Assembly (NCBI GenBank): GCA_021151535.1
Contig: JAGKXC010000015.1
Coordinates: 1-29,723, forward strand
DNA: 29,723 nt
Direction: 5' to 3'
Origin: Sphingobacteriia bacterium
Lineage (GTDB): Bacteria > Bacteroidota > Bacteroidia > NS11-12g > UBA955
The notes under the pieces are model-generated. The model ran no database searches. It was not told where the DNA came from and was given only the letters and a program-made list of their open reading frames with translations. Shown here piece after piece: positions 17,886 to 25,972 of the stretch (positions are counted from its first letter, which is position 1; each line of letters opens with the position of its first letter). The position numbers and the translations under genes are program-made.

Positions 17886-18685
17886 TGCTGCTCAATTTCA
17901 TCATTGTAATTCCTTACCGAAAAAGGAACTTCTCTATAGAATACCAATTCATAATTAATTTCTTCACCTTCTTTTGATGCAAGCCAAGGTAAATCTTTAT
18001 GAGAATAATTACTAATAGCCGTGGCCGACCAATCACTCATTTGTTCAATAACTCGGTCAATGATTTCTTTCTCACTTGCTTTTAATGCAGTTAAATTGGC
18101 TTTTTCAAGTGGCAAATAACGCGTTTGCAAATAATTGTGATAGTCTGTTTTTACTCGCTGTAATTGTCCGTCATCAATCATTTGATTGATAATTGAATCC
18201 AATTTCTGGGGAACAGGGCCGTATGGCAATTTTCGATACTTCGCTCCGGTTAAATGTTCTTCATACAACTCGTAATGATTAAAGTCGCAGAAGTATAGAA
18301 GTTTATACAGAACCGTTTCTCCTACATTCGGTTTTCCTGCACAACGTTCTAGGATATATAACAATACGTTTTTAAATTTATTGACTTGAAGAGTTGGGAC
18401 TGAAATTCGCTCCATTTCCACTAGAGGAAGATAAATTTCCTCAACAGTTGAATCTTCGCCTTGAAGAAAATCATTAGACATAAAGTAATCGATAGAGAAG
18501 CCTAATACTTGGGAAAGCTTTTGAAGTTCAAGAATATCAACGCTCCTGTTTCCCAATTCAATTTGCGCCAAAGACGACCGAGAAATCTTAATATTCTTTG
18601 CTAAATCCTCCTGAGAAAACCCTCTTTTCTTTCGAAGGTCTGCAACCCTTTGACCAATCTGCTTTTGTGACAAATGAATTTCCAT
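17882..18685 (-). CDS. XRE-HTH plus Panacea (DUF4065/SocA-like) antitoxin
   Basis: 267 residues. Residues 8-68 form an XRE-type helix-turn-helix (IGQRVADLRKKRGFSQEDLA, then SRSSLAQIELGNRSVD) for DNA binding and autoregulation. Residues about 105-235 match the Panacea domain: VLYKLLYFCDFNHYEL (125-140), LTGAKY (145-150) and GPVP (156-159). Panacea is known as a promiscuous antitoxin domain that neutralises structurally unrelated toxins in different modules. Here it is paired with a RelE/ParE-like toxin and precedes it, the classical antitoxin-first order. The promoter at 18711-18738 gives a leader of about 20 bases. The order, ATGA overlap and domain content make the module call strong; toxin neutralisation itself is inferred. 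Confidence 0.85.
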   Translation of the reverse strand: MEIHLSQKQIGQRVADLRKKRGFSQEDLAKNIKISRSSLAQIELGNRSVDILELQKLSQVLGFSIDYFMSNDFLQGEDSTVEEIYLPLVEMERISVPTLQVNKFKNVLLYILERCAGKPNVGETVLYKLLYFCDFNHYELYEEHLTGAKYRKLPYGPVPQKLDSIINQMIDDGQLQRVKTDYHNYLQTRYLPLEKANLTALKASEKEIIDRVIEQMSDWSATAISNYSHKDLPWLASKEGEEINYELVFYREVPFSVRNYNDEIEQQ

Positions 18686-18710
18686 AAATACTTTTCACCG
18701 TTTAACTCCA

Positions 18711-18738
18711 CAAAGATATAAAAATGTTTTATTTTCAA
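18711..18738 (-). promoter_or_regulatory. Promoter of the toxin-antitoxin operon
   Basis: On the minus strand, TTG (revcomp of 18736-18738), a 17-base spacer and TATCTTTG (revcomp of 18711-18718) match the Bacteroidota consensus exactly. Transcription would start near 18705, 20 bases before the ATG at 18685. Confidence 0.65.
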
Positions 18739-18765
18739 TCAAACTATTGTTCTATTTTCGACCAA
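18725..18765. promoter_or_regulatory. Two 18-bp direct repeats: likely antitoxin operator
   Basis: Plus strand tgttttattttcaatcaa (18725-18742) and tgttctattttcgaccaa (18748-18765) agree at 15 of 18 positions and lie 23 bp apart, about two helical turns. The first repeat covers the TTG of the -33 element and part of the spacer, so a bound XRE protein would block the promoter. Confidence 0.55.
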
Positions 18766-18847
18766 AGGTAAATTTACTCTTTATTACAACAAAAAACTTG
18801 TTTCATTTAGACTAAATCAGCCTACAATCCAATTCCACTTCTACAAT

Positions 18848-19246
18848 CTACCCCTTTTGTTGCAATCGCAGCAACCCGATAATGGCGCCTAAGAAAAGGC
18901 CGGCGATATCTGCGTAAAAATCGCCCCATTCGGCACTCCTACCCCATTGCATCCAAAGTTGCAAAAACTCGATCAGCGCGCCTATAATGCACCCAAAAAC
19001 AAGGAATCCAATGAACATGGTAGCCGAAAACATGCTCGCCCGATTCTTACCGAAAAAAACTTCCCTGAAATAAACCCCAACCCACAAGAAATACAGTACA
19101 AAATGTACCATCTTATCCAATTCCAATAACTTTAGGAACGGAAACTTACCGCCCATGCTCGAAGAAGCGGACGATGGCATCAAACACAGAAAAAAAATAA
19201 GCACAAGAAACATTGAAGTTTTCTTGTGCTTATATACAAATTGCAT
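18848..19246 (-). CDS. VanZ-like family membrane protein
   Basis: 132 residues with four hydrophobic segments (about 11-30, 46-62, 74-95, 110-127). VanZ-like marks are LDKMVHFVLYF (43-53), GALIEFLQ (about 88-95) and RSAEWGDFYADIAG (about 103-116), including the conserved D, H, E and D residues in these motifs. VanZ-like proteins are small inner-membrane proteins; one gives low-level teicoplanin resistance, but most have no known role. The gene follows gcvH by 17 bp on the same strand, an arrangement I recall from other Bacteroidota genomes, and is probably co-transcribed with it. Confidence 0.8.
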   Translation of the reverse strand: MQFVYKHKKTSMFLVLIFFLCLMPSSASSSMGGKFPFLKLLELDKMVHFVLYFLWVGVYFREVFFGKNRASMFSATMFIGFLVFGCIIGALIEFLQLWMQWGRSAEWGDFYADIAGLFLGAIIGLLRLQQKG

Positions 19247-19263
19247 TGTTATGTAATGGCGTA

Positions 19264-19641
19264 TTAACCTACCATTGCAGTGTAATCAGCAGCGCTCATC
19301 AAAGCATCAGCTTCAGATGGGTTGCTCATTTTCACTTTCACCATCCAGCCACTTCCGTAAGCATCGCTGTTAACAGATTCTGGTGAACCGTCTAAATCAG
19401 CGTTTACCTCAAGAATTTCGCCGCTTACTGGCATGTAAAGATCACTTACAGTTTTAACCGCTTCAACGGTACCAAACACTTCGTGTTGTGCTTTGGTTTC
19501 GCCTTGGCAAGTAATGTCGATGAACACGATATCACCCAACTCGTGCTGAGCAAAATCGGTAATACCGATGGTGGCGATGTCGCCCTCTACCATAACCCAC
19601 TCGTGGTCTTTGGTGTACTTGAGATTATCAGGAAAATTCAT
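19264..19641 (-). CDS. gcvH: Glycine cleavage system H protein
   Basis: 125 residues, the usual length. The lipoyl attachment motif FGTVEAVKTVSDLYMP places the lipoylated lysine at Lys63. The DHEWV start and the GDIVFIDI strand are also typical. GcvH carries the aminomethyl group between the P, T and L proteins in cytoplasmic glycine breakdown; its partners are not in this window. The gene is 51 bp downstream of accD on the same strand and 17 bp upstream of the VanZ-like gene. Confidence 0.97.
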   Translation of the reverse strand: MNFPDNLKYTKDHEWVMVEGDIATIGITDFAQHELGDIVFIDITCQGETKAQHEVFGTVEAVKTVSDLYMPVSGEILEVNADLDGSPESVNSDAYGSGWMVKVKMSNPSEADALMSAADYTAMVG

Positions 19642-19692
19642 AGTTGAAATGTCTCTTATTTAAATGTTTAACTTATGCTTATTACCGCGAAT

Positions 19693-20589
19693 TTACTTTT
19701 TGTTCCAAATGATTTCCAGTAACTGCGATAATTTTTGTTTTAAATCTTTGCGGGGAACAATGAAATCGAGGAATCCGTGTTCTACCAAAAACTCAGAGCT
19801 TTGGAATCCCTTAGGCAAATCCCTACCAATGGTTTCGCGAATTACGCGAGGACCAGCGAAGCCAATCAATGCCTCTGGTTCAGCGATGTTAAAATCGCCC
19901 AACATCGCAAACGACGCTGTTACACCACCGGTTGTAGGATTGGTCATCAAGGAAATGTAAGGTACGCCCGCTTTGTTCAACAATGCCAATTTGGCGCTGG
20001 TTTTGGCCATTTGCATCAACGAAAAAGCAGCTTCCATCATACGCGCTCCCCCAGATTTTGAAATCATCAAGAAGGGAACTTTGTGCTCCAAAGAATAATC
20101 AATAGATCGGGCGATTTTCTCACCCACTACGCTACCCATAGAACCGCCGATAAAATTAAAATCCATGCACGCTACCATCAATGGCTGACCGTTGATCAAC
20201 CCATGAGCAGTACGAATCGCATCTTTCAAACCCGTTTTCTTCTGAGCCACCACAATACGATCTGTATAAGGTGCAGAATCTACGAAGTTCAAAGGATCGC
20301 CACTGGATAAACTGGCATTGATTTCTGTGTATTGACCGTGATCAAACAAGATATCGAAATACTCAGCAGAACCAATTTTCTCGTGGTAAGCGCAAGAAGG
20401 ACAAACATAAAAGTTATTGATCCAATCTTTGGTAGGCGCTACTTCTTTGCAACGCTTACACTTTTCCCACAAACCATCGGGTGTGGCTTTTTTATCTTCG
20501 GTTTTGGTAAAAATGCCACTCCAGGTGCGTTTGTACCACTTGGTACCGTCGCCATGGATGTCATCTTCGTCTTCGAATTCAAAATTCAT
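19693..20589 (-). CDS. accD: Acetyl-CoA carboxylase carboxyltransferase subunit beta
   Basis: 298 residues. The N-terminal zinc ribbon uses Cys44, Cys47, Cys63 and Cys66 (CKRC, then CPSC). The crotonase-like carboxyltransferase core shows SKSGGARMMEAA, PTTGGVTASFAMLGD and GFAGPRVIRETIG. AccD pairs with AccA to move the carboxyl group from carboxybiotin to acetyl-CoA, making malonyl-CoA for fatty acid synthesis. AccA is not in the window. The gene begins 10 bp after the fbaB stop, suggesting co-transcription from the fbaB promoter. Confidence 0.97.
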   Translation of the reverse strand: MNFEFEDEDDIHGDGTKWYKRTWSGIFTKTEDKKATPDGLWEKCKRCKEVAPTKDWINNFYVCPSCAYHEKIGSAEYFDILFDHGQYTEINASLSSGDPLNFVDSAPYTDRIVVAQKKTGLKDAIRTAHGLINGQPLMVACMDFNFIGGSMGSVVGEKIARSIDYSLEHKVPFLMISKSGGARMMEAAFSLMQMAKTSAKLALLNKAGVPYISLMTNPTTGGVTASFAMLGDFNIAEPEALIGFAGPRVIRETIGRDLPKGFQSSEFLVEHGFLDFIVPRKDLKQKLSQLLEIIWNKK

Positions 20590-20599
20590 GGTTACAAAT

Positions 20600-21658
20600 T
20601 TACGCCAAAGTAATGGAGTTGTCTAAATAAACCTCTTGAACAGAGTTTAATAGTTCAACACCCTCTTTTACTGGCTTTTGGAAAGCTTTTCTACCCAAGA
20701 TCAAACCAGATCCACCGGCACGCTTGTTTACAACGGCTGTGAATACTGCTTCTTCGATATCGCCCTTACCTTTAGATTCTCCGCCTGAATTGATCAAACC
20801 GGCTCTGCCCATGTAGCAGTTAGCCACTTGGTAACGGGTTAAATCGATTGGGTGATCTGTAGTTAAATCAGAATATACCTTGCTTGAAGTTTTTCCGTGC
20901 TTGGTAGCCAAATATCCACCGTTGTTGGTTGGCAATTTTTGCTTGATGATATCCGCTTGGATGGTAACACCCAAATGGTTGGCTTGTGCAGTTAAATCGG
21001 CAGAAGCGTGGTAATCAACACCGTCTACCTTGAAACCTTCACTGCGGGTGTAGCACCACAAAATGGTAGCCATACCCAACTCGTGCGCTCTTTCAAAAGC
21101 TTGAGCCACTTCTACAATCTGACGGCTGCTTTCAGGAGAACCGAAATAAATGGTAGCACCAACTGCAACCGCACCCAAATTCCAAGCATCTTCAACAGAA
21201 CCAAACATGATTTGATCAAACTTGTTGGGGTATGTCAAAAACTCGTTGTGGTTGATTTTTACGATAAAAGGAATTTTGTGGGCATATTTTCTAGCATGCA
21301 TCGCCAAAACGCCATAAGTAGAAGCAACTGCGTTACATCCGCCTTCGATAGCCAATTTAATGATGTTCTCAGAATCAAAATAAATAGGGTTTGGAGCAAA
21401 TGAAGCACCGGCGCTATGCTCAATCCCTTGATCCACAGGAAGAATGCTCAAGTAGCCGGTATTTGCCAAACGACCGTGGCCGTACAACGCTTGCAAGCTG
21501 CGCAAAACCTGAGGATTGCGGTTGGTTTGAGCAAAAATTCTATCTACAAAATCATTACCAGGAGCATGAATCATGTCCTTGTGAATGGTTGTGCAATTGT
21601 GGTTCAATAAGTACTCGGCTTGAGCACCCAAAAGAGATTCGATGTTTGATTGCGCCAT
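20600..21658 (-). CDS. fbaB: Class I fructose-bisphosphate aldolase (DhnA/FbaB type)
   Basis: 352 residues from the ATG at 21658; an upstream GTG at 21691 would add 11 residues of no family similarity. The length and many blocks match E. coli FbaB (350 residues): GYLSILPVDQGIEHSAGASF, ASTYGVLA, INHNE, GAVAVGATIYFGSPESSRQI, ADIIKQK, NCYMGRAGLINSGG and LILGRKAF. It splits fructose 1,6-bisphosphate through a Schiff-base lysine in the cytoplasm and may serve mainly in gluconeogenesis. A -7-like TAAATTTG lies at 21694-21701 (minus). It heads a same-strand run fbaB, accD, gcvH, VanZ-like. Confidence 0.95.
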   Translation of the reverse strand: MAQSNIESLLGAQAEYLLNHNCTTIHKDMIHAPGNDFVDRIFAQTNRNPQVLRSLQALYGHGRLANTGYLSILPVDQGIEHSAGASFAPNPIYFDSENIIKLAIEGGCNAVASTYGVLAMHARKYAHKIPFIVKINHNEFLTYPNKFDQIMFGSVEDAWNLGAVAVGATIYFGSPESSRQIVEVAQAFERAHELGMATILWCYTRSEGFKVDGVDYHASADLTAQANHLGVTIQADIIKQKLPTNNGGYLATKHGKTSSKVYSDLTTDHPIDLTRYQVANCYMGRAGLINSGGESKGKGDIEEAVFTAVVNKRAGGSGLILGRKAFQKPVKEGVELLNSVQEVYLDNSITLA

Positions 21659-21662
21659 GGTG

Positions 21663-21670
21663 TATATTTG
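21663..21670 (+). promoter_or_regulatory. Candidate -7 element for the GNAT gene
   Basis: TATATTTG matches TAnnTTTG and would start transcription about 35 bases before the ATG at 21712. The nearest TTG upstream leaves only a 14-base spacer, so the -33 half is doubtful. Confidence 0.3.
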
Positions 21671-21693
21671 TATTTTAAATTGATTAATCACTG

Positions 21694-21701
21694 CAAATTT
21701 A
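21694..21701 (-). promoter_or_regulatory. Candidate -7 element for fbaB
   Basis: TAAATTTG on the minus strand matches TAnnTTTG and would give a leader of about 29 bases before the fbaB ATG at 21658. No TTG was found at the expected distance. Confidence 0.35.
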
Positions 21702-21711
21702 ATCTTTTCTG

Positions 21712-22152
21712 ATGAACCATGTAAATTTGATTCAAAACAACGTTGATTTAGCCGAAGCTTTTGAGATAAGAAGAATCGTGTTTGTGCTTGAGCAGCAATG
21801 CGATCCGGCGGAGGAATACGACGAGCACGAGCCCATTTGCAAACATTTTCTTTGTAAGCACAATGGCGTAAATGCAGGCACTTGCAGGTACAGAAAAACC
21901 GATTTTGGATACAAATTAGAGCGTTACGCGGTGTTGATGCCCTACCGCGGCAAAGGTGTGGGTGCGGCGTTGTTGCTAAATGCCATTGAGGCGGTTAAAA
22001 TGGAAGATTCCGGAGCCGGATCTGCTGTTCCCATTTATTTACATGCCCAGGAATATGCCATTCCATTTTACGAAAAATACGGATTTGTGAAGCAGGGCGA
22101 TCGTTTTTACGAAGCCAATATTCCGCATTTCAAAATGGTATTAAGCCATTAA
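21712..22152 (+). CDS. GNAT-family N-acetyltransferase
   Basis: 146 residues covering a single GNAT fold. The acetyl-CoA pyrophosphate loop is YRGKGVGAAL (about 78-87). A start with FEIRRIVFVLEQQC, the LERYAVLMP strand before the loop, and the C-terminal AIPFYEKYGFVKQGDRFYE motif resemble the ElaA-like branch. The substrate cannot be predicted. The gene is divergent from fbaB, and its last 12 bp overlap the end of the convergent glycosyltransferase gene. Confidence 0.85.
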   Translation: MNHVNLIQNNVDLAEAFEIRRIVFVLEQQCDPAEEYDEHEPICKHFLCKHNGVNAGTCRYRKTDFGYKLERYAVLMPYRGKGVGAALLLNAIEAVKMEDSGAGSAVPIYLHAQEYAIPFYEKYGFVKQGDRFYEANIPHFKMVLSH

Positions 22153-23379
22153 AAATCGATCCAATAATTGTTGGGTTTGTAATTTGGCGTCGTGGTTTTT
22201 CTCAATAAAAACGCGGGCTGCCAAGGCCAATTCTTTTTGTTTTTCTGGCGATTCTAACAAATGCGATAACGCTTGGGAAAATGCTGTAGCGCCATCGGCC
22301 ACAGCAATTTCTACTTGGGGTTGCACCTGAATGCCTTGAATGCCCACGGTGGTTGTTAACACGGGCAAACCCAAGGCCATGGCTTCCAGAATTTTCATTC
22401 GGATACCACTGCCAGCCAACAAGGGTACCACGCATACTCCGTTTTCGCGCATAAAATCACGGGCATCATCCACTTCTCCGTGCACCACCACGCCGGGGGC
22501 TTGGAAACGCGGATCTTGGGCTTTCAGCCCTTTGCCCGCAACGTGAAACGTAGCTTGGGGATGTTGTGCAAGCACAGAAGGCCAAACCGATTTCACAAAC
22601 CAATCTACGGCTTGCACATTGGCTTCCCATTCCATGCTTCCGATGTGGAAACAGCGTAGGGATTGGCTTTGAGCAGATTCGGAGAGGTTGATGGGCGGAG
22701 GCAATTGCTGGTAGCCAGGTTGATACAAAATGATATGGGGATCGGAAGCATCTATGCCTTTAGCGGCAGCGATCACTTGGGCGTCGTTTGGGGTTATGGG
22801 AAATTGCCATTGAAACAGTTGCCATAATTTCAATTCTTCGTTGCGTAAACGCCGGGCCTGGAGGTTGAGATACCACTTTTTGATACCGGCAGTGCTGTTT
22901 TCCACCACCCTTTGCCAAATTTGGTGTTCAACGTTGTGCGACCGGAAGGCCACGGGCGTTGTTTTGAGCAAATCCGATTGCAACAAAGGTGCAATAAGGG
23001 GAACAGAATACAAGCCTTCCACGATGATTCCGTGGTAAGGAGCTTGGGTTTGGAGATGGGTTTTCAGGCTTTGGGTGGCTTCAGGGTTTTGGTAACGCTG
23101 AAGGTGGTAGGATTTGCCAGAAAGAAGGTTTAGCAGTGCTTGCGGCGCTGAAGGGTTGGCGTTTAGAGGCACCGAAACTACTTGGATTCCAGGGATTTGT
23201 TGGGCGAAGAGGGTTTCGTTAACCCAGTGTTTTTTTGTGTTGTAGGAGAAATAGGTGAGGTTTGCGCCGCAAGCTTTTAAAGCCTCCAGCATGCCAAAAG
23301 TGGCCATCGCCCCGCCATCTTTCAATGGCCACGGCATGCGATTGCCAATTACCAGTATCCTCAAATCTTTCAACTCCAT
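22141..23379 (-). CDS. Glycosyltransferase, GT-B fold (family 4-like)
   Basis: 412 residues. The N-terminal Rossmann half opens with RILVIGNRMPWPLKDGG, a common start in GT4 enzymes. The C-terminal half shows FHIGSMEWEANVQAV, ATFHVAGKG and the nucleotide-sugar binding E-x7-E region, GSGIRMKILEAMALGLPVLTT in register with it (about 330-350). It should transfer a sugar from an activated donor, perhaps to a cell-surface glycan; donor and acceptor are not predictable. Its ATG lies one base after the LptF/LptG-family stop, so the two genes are surely co-transcribed. That fits an envelope glycan or lipid context. Confidence 0.85.
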   Translation of the reverse strand: MELKDLRILVIGNRMPWPLKDGGAMATFGMLEALKACGANLTYFSYNTKKHWVNETLFAQQIPGIQVVSVPLNANPSAPQALLNLLSGKSYHLQRYQNPEATQSLKTHLQTQAPYHGIIVEGLYSVPLIAPLLQSDLLKTTPVAFRSHNVEHQIWQRVVENSTAGIKKWYLNLQARRLRNEELKLWQLFQWQFPITPNDAQVIAAAKGIDASDPHIILYQPGYQQLPPPINLSESAQSQSLRCFHIGSMEWEANVQAVDWFVKSVWPSVLAQHPQATFHVAGKGLKAQDPRFQAPGVVVHGEVDDARDFMRENGVCVVPLLAGSGIRMKILEAMALGLPVLTTTVGIQGIQVQPQVEIAVADGATAFSQALSHLLESPEKQKELALAARVFIEKNHDAKLQTQQLLDRFLMA

Positions 23380-23380
23380 C

Positions 23381-24901
23381 CTACACAGATTTTTTCCGTT
23401 TAAACAATCCCTTGATCGGCTTGAAAATCATCGCAAAAAAACCACCTACTTTTTTGGCCCACAAAAACTGCAAGCCCTTATCCCTGTTGGCGCGATAAGT
23501 AATTACCAAGCCCACAGGCAACAAAAACATCGAACTCATCCAACTGCCAAACCATACCGGCACGATCCCCTCCTTGCCCATTTTATCGCCCGTAATATTA
23601 ATGGCATAAAACACCACAAAAAAGATCACACTAATTACCAATGGCAAGCCAATTCCTCCTTTTTTGATAATTGCCCCAAGCGGAGCAGAAATCAAAAACA
23701 GCAAAATCACTAGCACCGAAAATGCGAACTTTTTGTGCAACTCCGAATAATACAAATTGATATCCAACTCCTCGTATTCCAAGGTAGAAATCATCCCATC
23801 CGTCATCCCTTTGATGGATCGCGCATGGTTAATTGCCGTGGTAACAATGGTATTGCGCTGAATCTCAGGATAATTCATCAAAATGGAATCCTGCGTTAAC
23901 GGTTTAAAAACCGCCCCCGAAGGCCTGCGAAATTTCAACATCCCCGAATCCACTGGCATCACCTTCGGCACATGCAAATACCGAGAAACATACTTCTGGT
24001 TGTCTAATTTGATCGTAGCCACCTTGATATCATACGTATCAATAAACTTCATCAAACTCTGTACACTCTGTAAGCGGTAATCGGAAGCAATCGATTCCCT
24101 ATCAATCAGTTGCAAATCCAACGAACTCAAATCAATTTGCATTTTTTGGGTCTTGAAAAACATCTGATTAAACGGCGCAGTTTTGCGGTATTCCGTTGCA
24201 CCCGTCATCTCCTCGTACCTCACCCCATCGTATAACGTTAAATTCAGCAACCGATCCTTATCCGTTAAAATCATCGTGCCATATTTGGCCTTGATCACGT
24301 TCAACCGTTTGGAATCATCTTTCTTAAACTCATAAATCATCACATCACGCATGGTTTGGTTGTCTTTTTCCTTCTTCCCAATGCGGATCGCAAATCCATC
24401 GATTCCTTGGTAAAACACCCCTTCATCAATACTAAAAGTGGGTTTTTTCTGGCGAAATTCCAACAACATCGCTGATTGCTCCAACTTCGCCGCCGGCATC
24501 ACAAAATTCAAGAAAAAGAAATTCACCACCGCCAAAAAGCACATCAACAAAAAGATCGGCCGCAATGCGCGCAACAGCGAGATTCCATTGGCCTTCATCG
24601 CCACCAATTCAAAGCTCTCCGATAAATTACCGAACGTCATCAAACCCGCAACCATAATGGTCAATGGCAGCGCCATCGGCACCAAATCCGGCAAAGAATA
24701 CAGCAACAATTTGGCAATCATGCCCGCGCCAATCCCCTTTCCTACCAGCAATTCTATGTATTTCCACAGATATTGCATCAGAAACAGGAACATGCAAATG
24801 AAGAATGTAACCGCAAAAGGACCCGCATAAGAGCGCAACAACAACAAATCAATTTTTGAAATGCCGATGCGTTGGAGCAGTTTCCCTAAGATTTTCTTCA
24901 T
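23381..24901 (-). CDS. LptF/LptG-family (YjgP/YjgQ) permease
   Basis: 506 residues, longer than the ~360 of E. coli LptF/LptG, as is usual in Bacteroidota. Hydrophobic segments at about 27-46, 56-80 and 100-125 precede a large periplasmic beta-jellyroll-like domain (about 130-395). Three more segments follow at about 395-470, with a basic C-terminal tail (FKRKKS). The early motif SYAGPFAVTFFICMF and the SFELVAMKANGIS coupling helix are characteristic. With LptB, these proteins pull lipopolysaccharide out of the inner membrane. Whether this is LptF or LptG is unclear. It begins 37 bp after the propeller lipoprotein stop. Confidence 0.88.
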   Translation of the reverse strand: MKKILGKLLQRIGISKIDLLLLRSYAGPFAVTFFICMFLFLMQYLWKYIELLVGKGIGAGMIAKLLLYSLPDLVPMALPLTIMVAGLMTFGNLSESFELVAMKANGISLLRALRPIFLLMCFLAVVNFFFLNFVMPAAKLEQSAMLLEFRQKKPTFSIDEGVFYQGIDGFAIRIGKKEKDNQTMRDVMIYEFKKDDSKRLNVIKAKYGTMILTDKDRLLNLTLYDGVRYEEMTGATEYRKTAPFNQMFFKTQKMQIDLSSLDLQLIDRESIASDYRLQSVQSLMKFIDTYDIKVATIKLDNQKYVSRYLHVPKVMPVDSGMLKFRRPSGAVFKPLTQDSILMNYPEIQRNTIVTTAINHARSIKGMTDGMISTLEYEELDINLYYSELHKKFAFSVLVILLFLISAPLGAIIKKGGIGLPLVISVIFFVVFYAINITGDKMGKEGIVPVWFGSWMSSMFLLPVGLVITYRANRDKGLQFLWAKKVGGFFAMIFKPIKGLFKRKKSV

Positions 24902-24938
24902 ATTGCAGCCGCGAATAAGAGGCCGTCAAAGATAGCGC

Positions 24939-25970
24939 TCAAGGCTTAAAAACAAAAGCAGAAGGATTCACCCCCGTAGAGAAGGTTTTCACCAAAGAAC
25001 CGGTTTTCATCGAATACATACTCAACTTGCCATTGCTCACAAAATCCTTGGCATCACCCACCATCAAATATTGGTTATCGGGCGATATCCCCAACGCGTA
25101 AGCCTGCTGAAACCCCGAAGCAAACACCTGAATATCACTCAATTGCGTTGCATTTACATCCATTTTCTTCACCGCCGTTGGGGTTAAAAAGTACAATGTG
25201 TCGCCTGCTGGATTGATCGTTAACCGCGAAACGTCCGCACCCAAATCCAACACCAAACTGGGATTTTCTTGATTCGGCGTTGCAAATTGGTACAACTTCC
25301 CTTTTCCTTGCTTCGTACTCATGGCCCACAATCTATTTTTGCTATCAACCACCAAATATTGCGTGGTAGAATCCGTTTTCAATACGGGCGATGCATTGCG
25401 GCTGCCATCAGATGTAAATCCATGTACCCCGCCAGCATAATTAGCCACAAAAACATCGCCATTCCAAGCCACCATTTGCTCCGTCCACCCTTTTAAATCA
25501 ACGGTTTTATTCAACGCCAAAGTACCCGTATCCAACAAAGAAATTTTGTTGCTGTACAAATCCGTAACCCAAATATTTCCGTTCACCGCCATCAAATACC
25601 GTGGCGATGACAAATTGGGATTCATCTGTTTCAAACGCAGATTACCGGCATCGATCTTCACTACCTTTCCACTATTATTAACACTTAAAAAGTAAGAATT
25701 ACCGAGCAAAATTCCATGCTGAAGCACATCGCCAATACCCGTTCCATTCACCATCCGGTAAATATCTTGATCCATGCGCATCGAATCCATTCGCAACAAA
25801 TCCATTTGGGCATTGCCCCACATAAAATTCCCTTCACATAGCACCAAAACATCTTTGGCTGCTGTGCTTACATTCACCGGCGGATTTACCGGAAAGGGCT
25901 CACAAGAACTTAAAATCAGGGGCGATGCCAGCAAAAACACCAAGCATCGCCCTAAAAAACGCTTTCTCAA
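24939..25970 (-). CDS. BtuG-like YncE/DUF5074-type beta-propeller lipoprotein (probable B12 capture)
   Basis: 343 residues from a TTG at 25970; no ATG fits and this start is needed for the lipobox LSSC (Cys23). The mature part is made of repeated propeller blades with typical strands: PRYLMAVNGNIWVTDLYSNKISLLD, VAWNGDVFVANYAGG, YLVVDSKNRLWAM, and YALGISPDNQYLMVGD near the end. In Bacteroides, surface lipoprotein propellers of this type (BtuG) bind cobalamin tightly and pass it to the BtuB receptor. The same role is inferred here because the gene lies 2 bp after the DUF4465 gene in a riboswitch-controlled operon with a TonB-dependent receptor. Binding itself is not shown by sequence. Confidence 0.78.
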   Translation of the reverse strand: MRKRFLGRCLVFLLASPLILSSCEPFPVNPPVNVSTAAKDVLVLCEGNFMWGNAQMDLLRMDSMRMDQDIYRMVNGTGIGDVLQHGILLGNSYFLSVNNSGKVVKIDAGNLRLKQMNPNLSSPRYLMAVNGNIWVTDLYSNKISLLDTGTLALNKTVDLKGWTEQMVAWNGDVFVANYAGGVHGFTSDGSRNASPVLKTDSTTQYLVVDSKNRLWAMSTKQGKGKLYQFATPNQENPSLVLDLGADVSRLTINPAGDTLYFLTPTAVKKMDVNATQLSDIQVFASGFQQAYALGISPDNQYLMVGDAKDFVSNGKLSMYSMKTGSLVKTFSTGVNPSAFVFKP

Positions 25971-25972
25971 TT

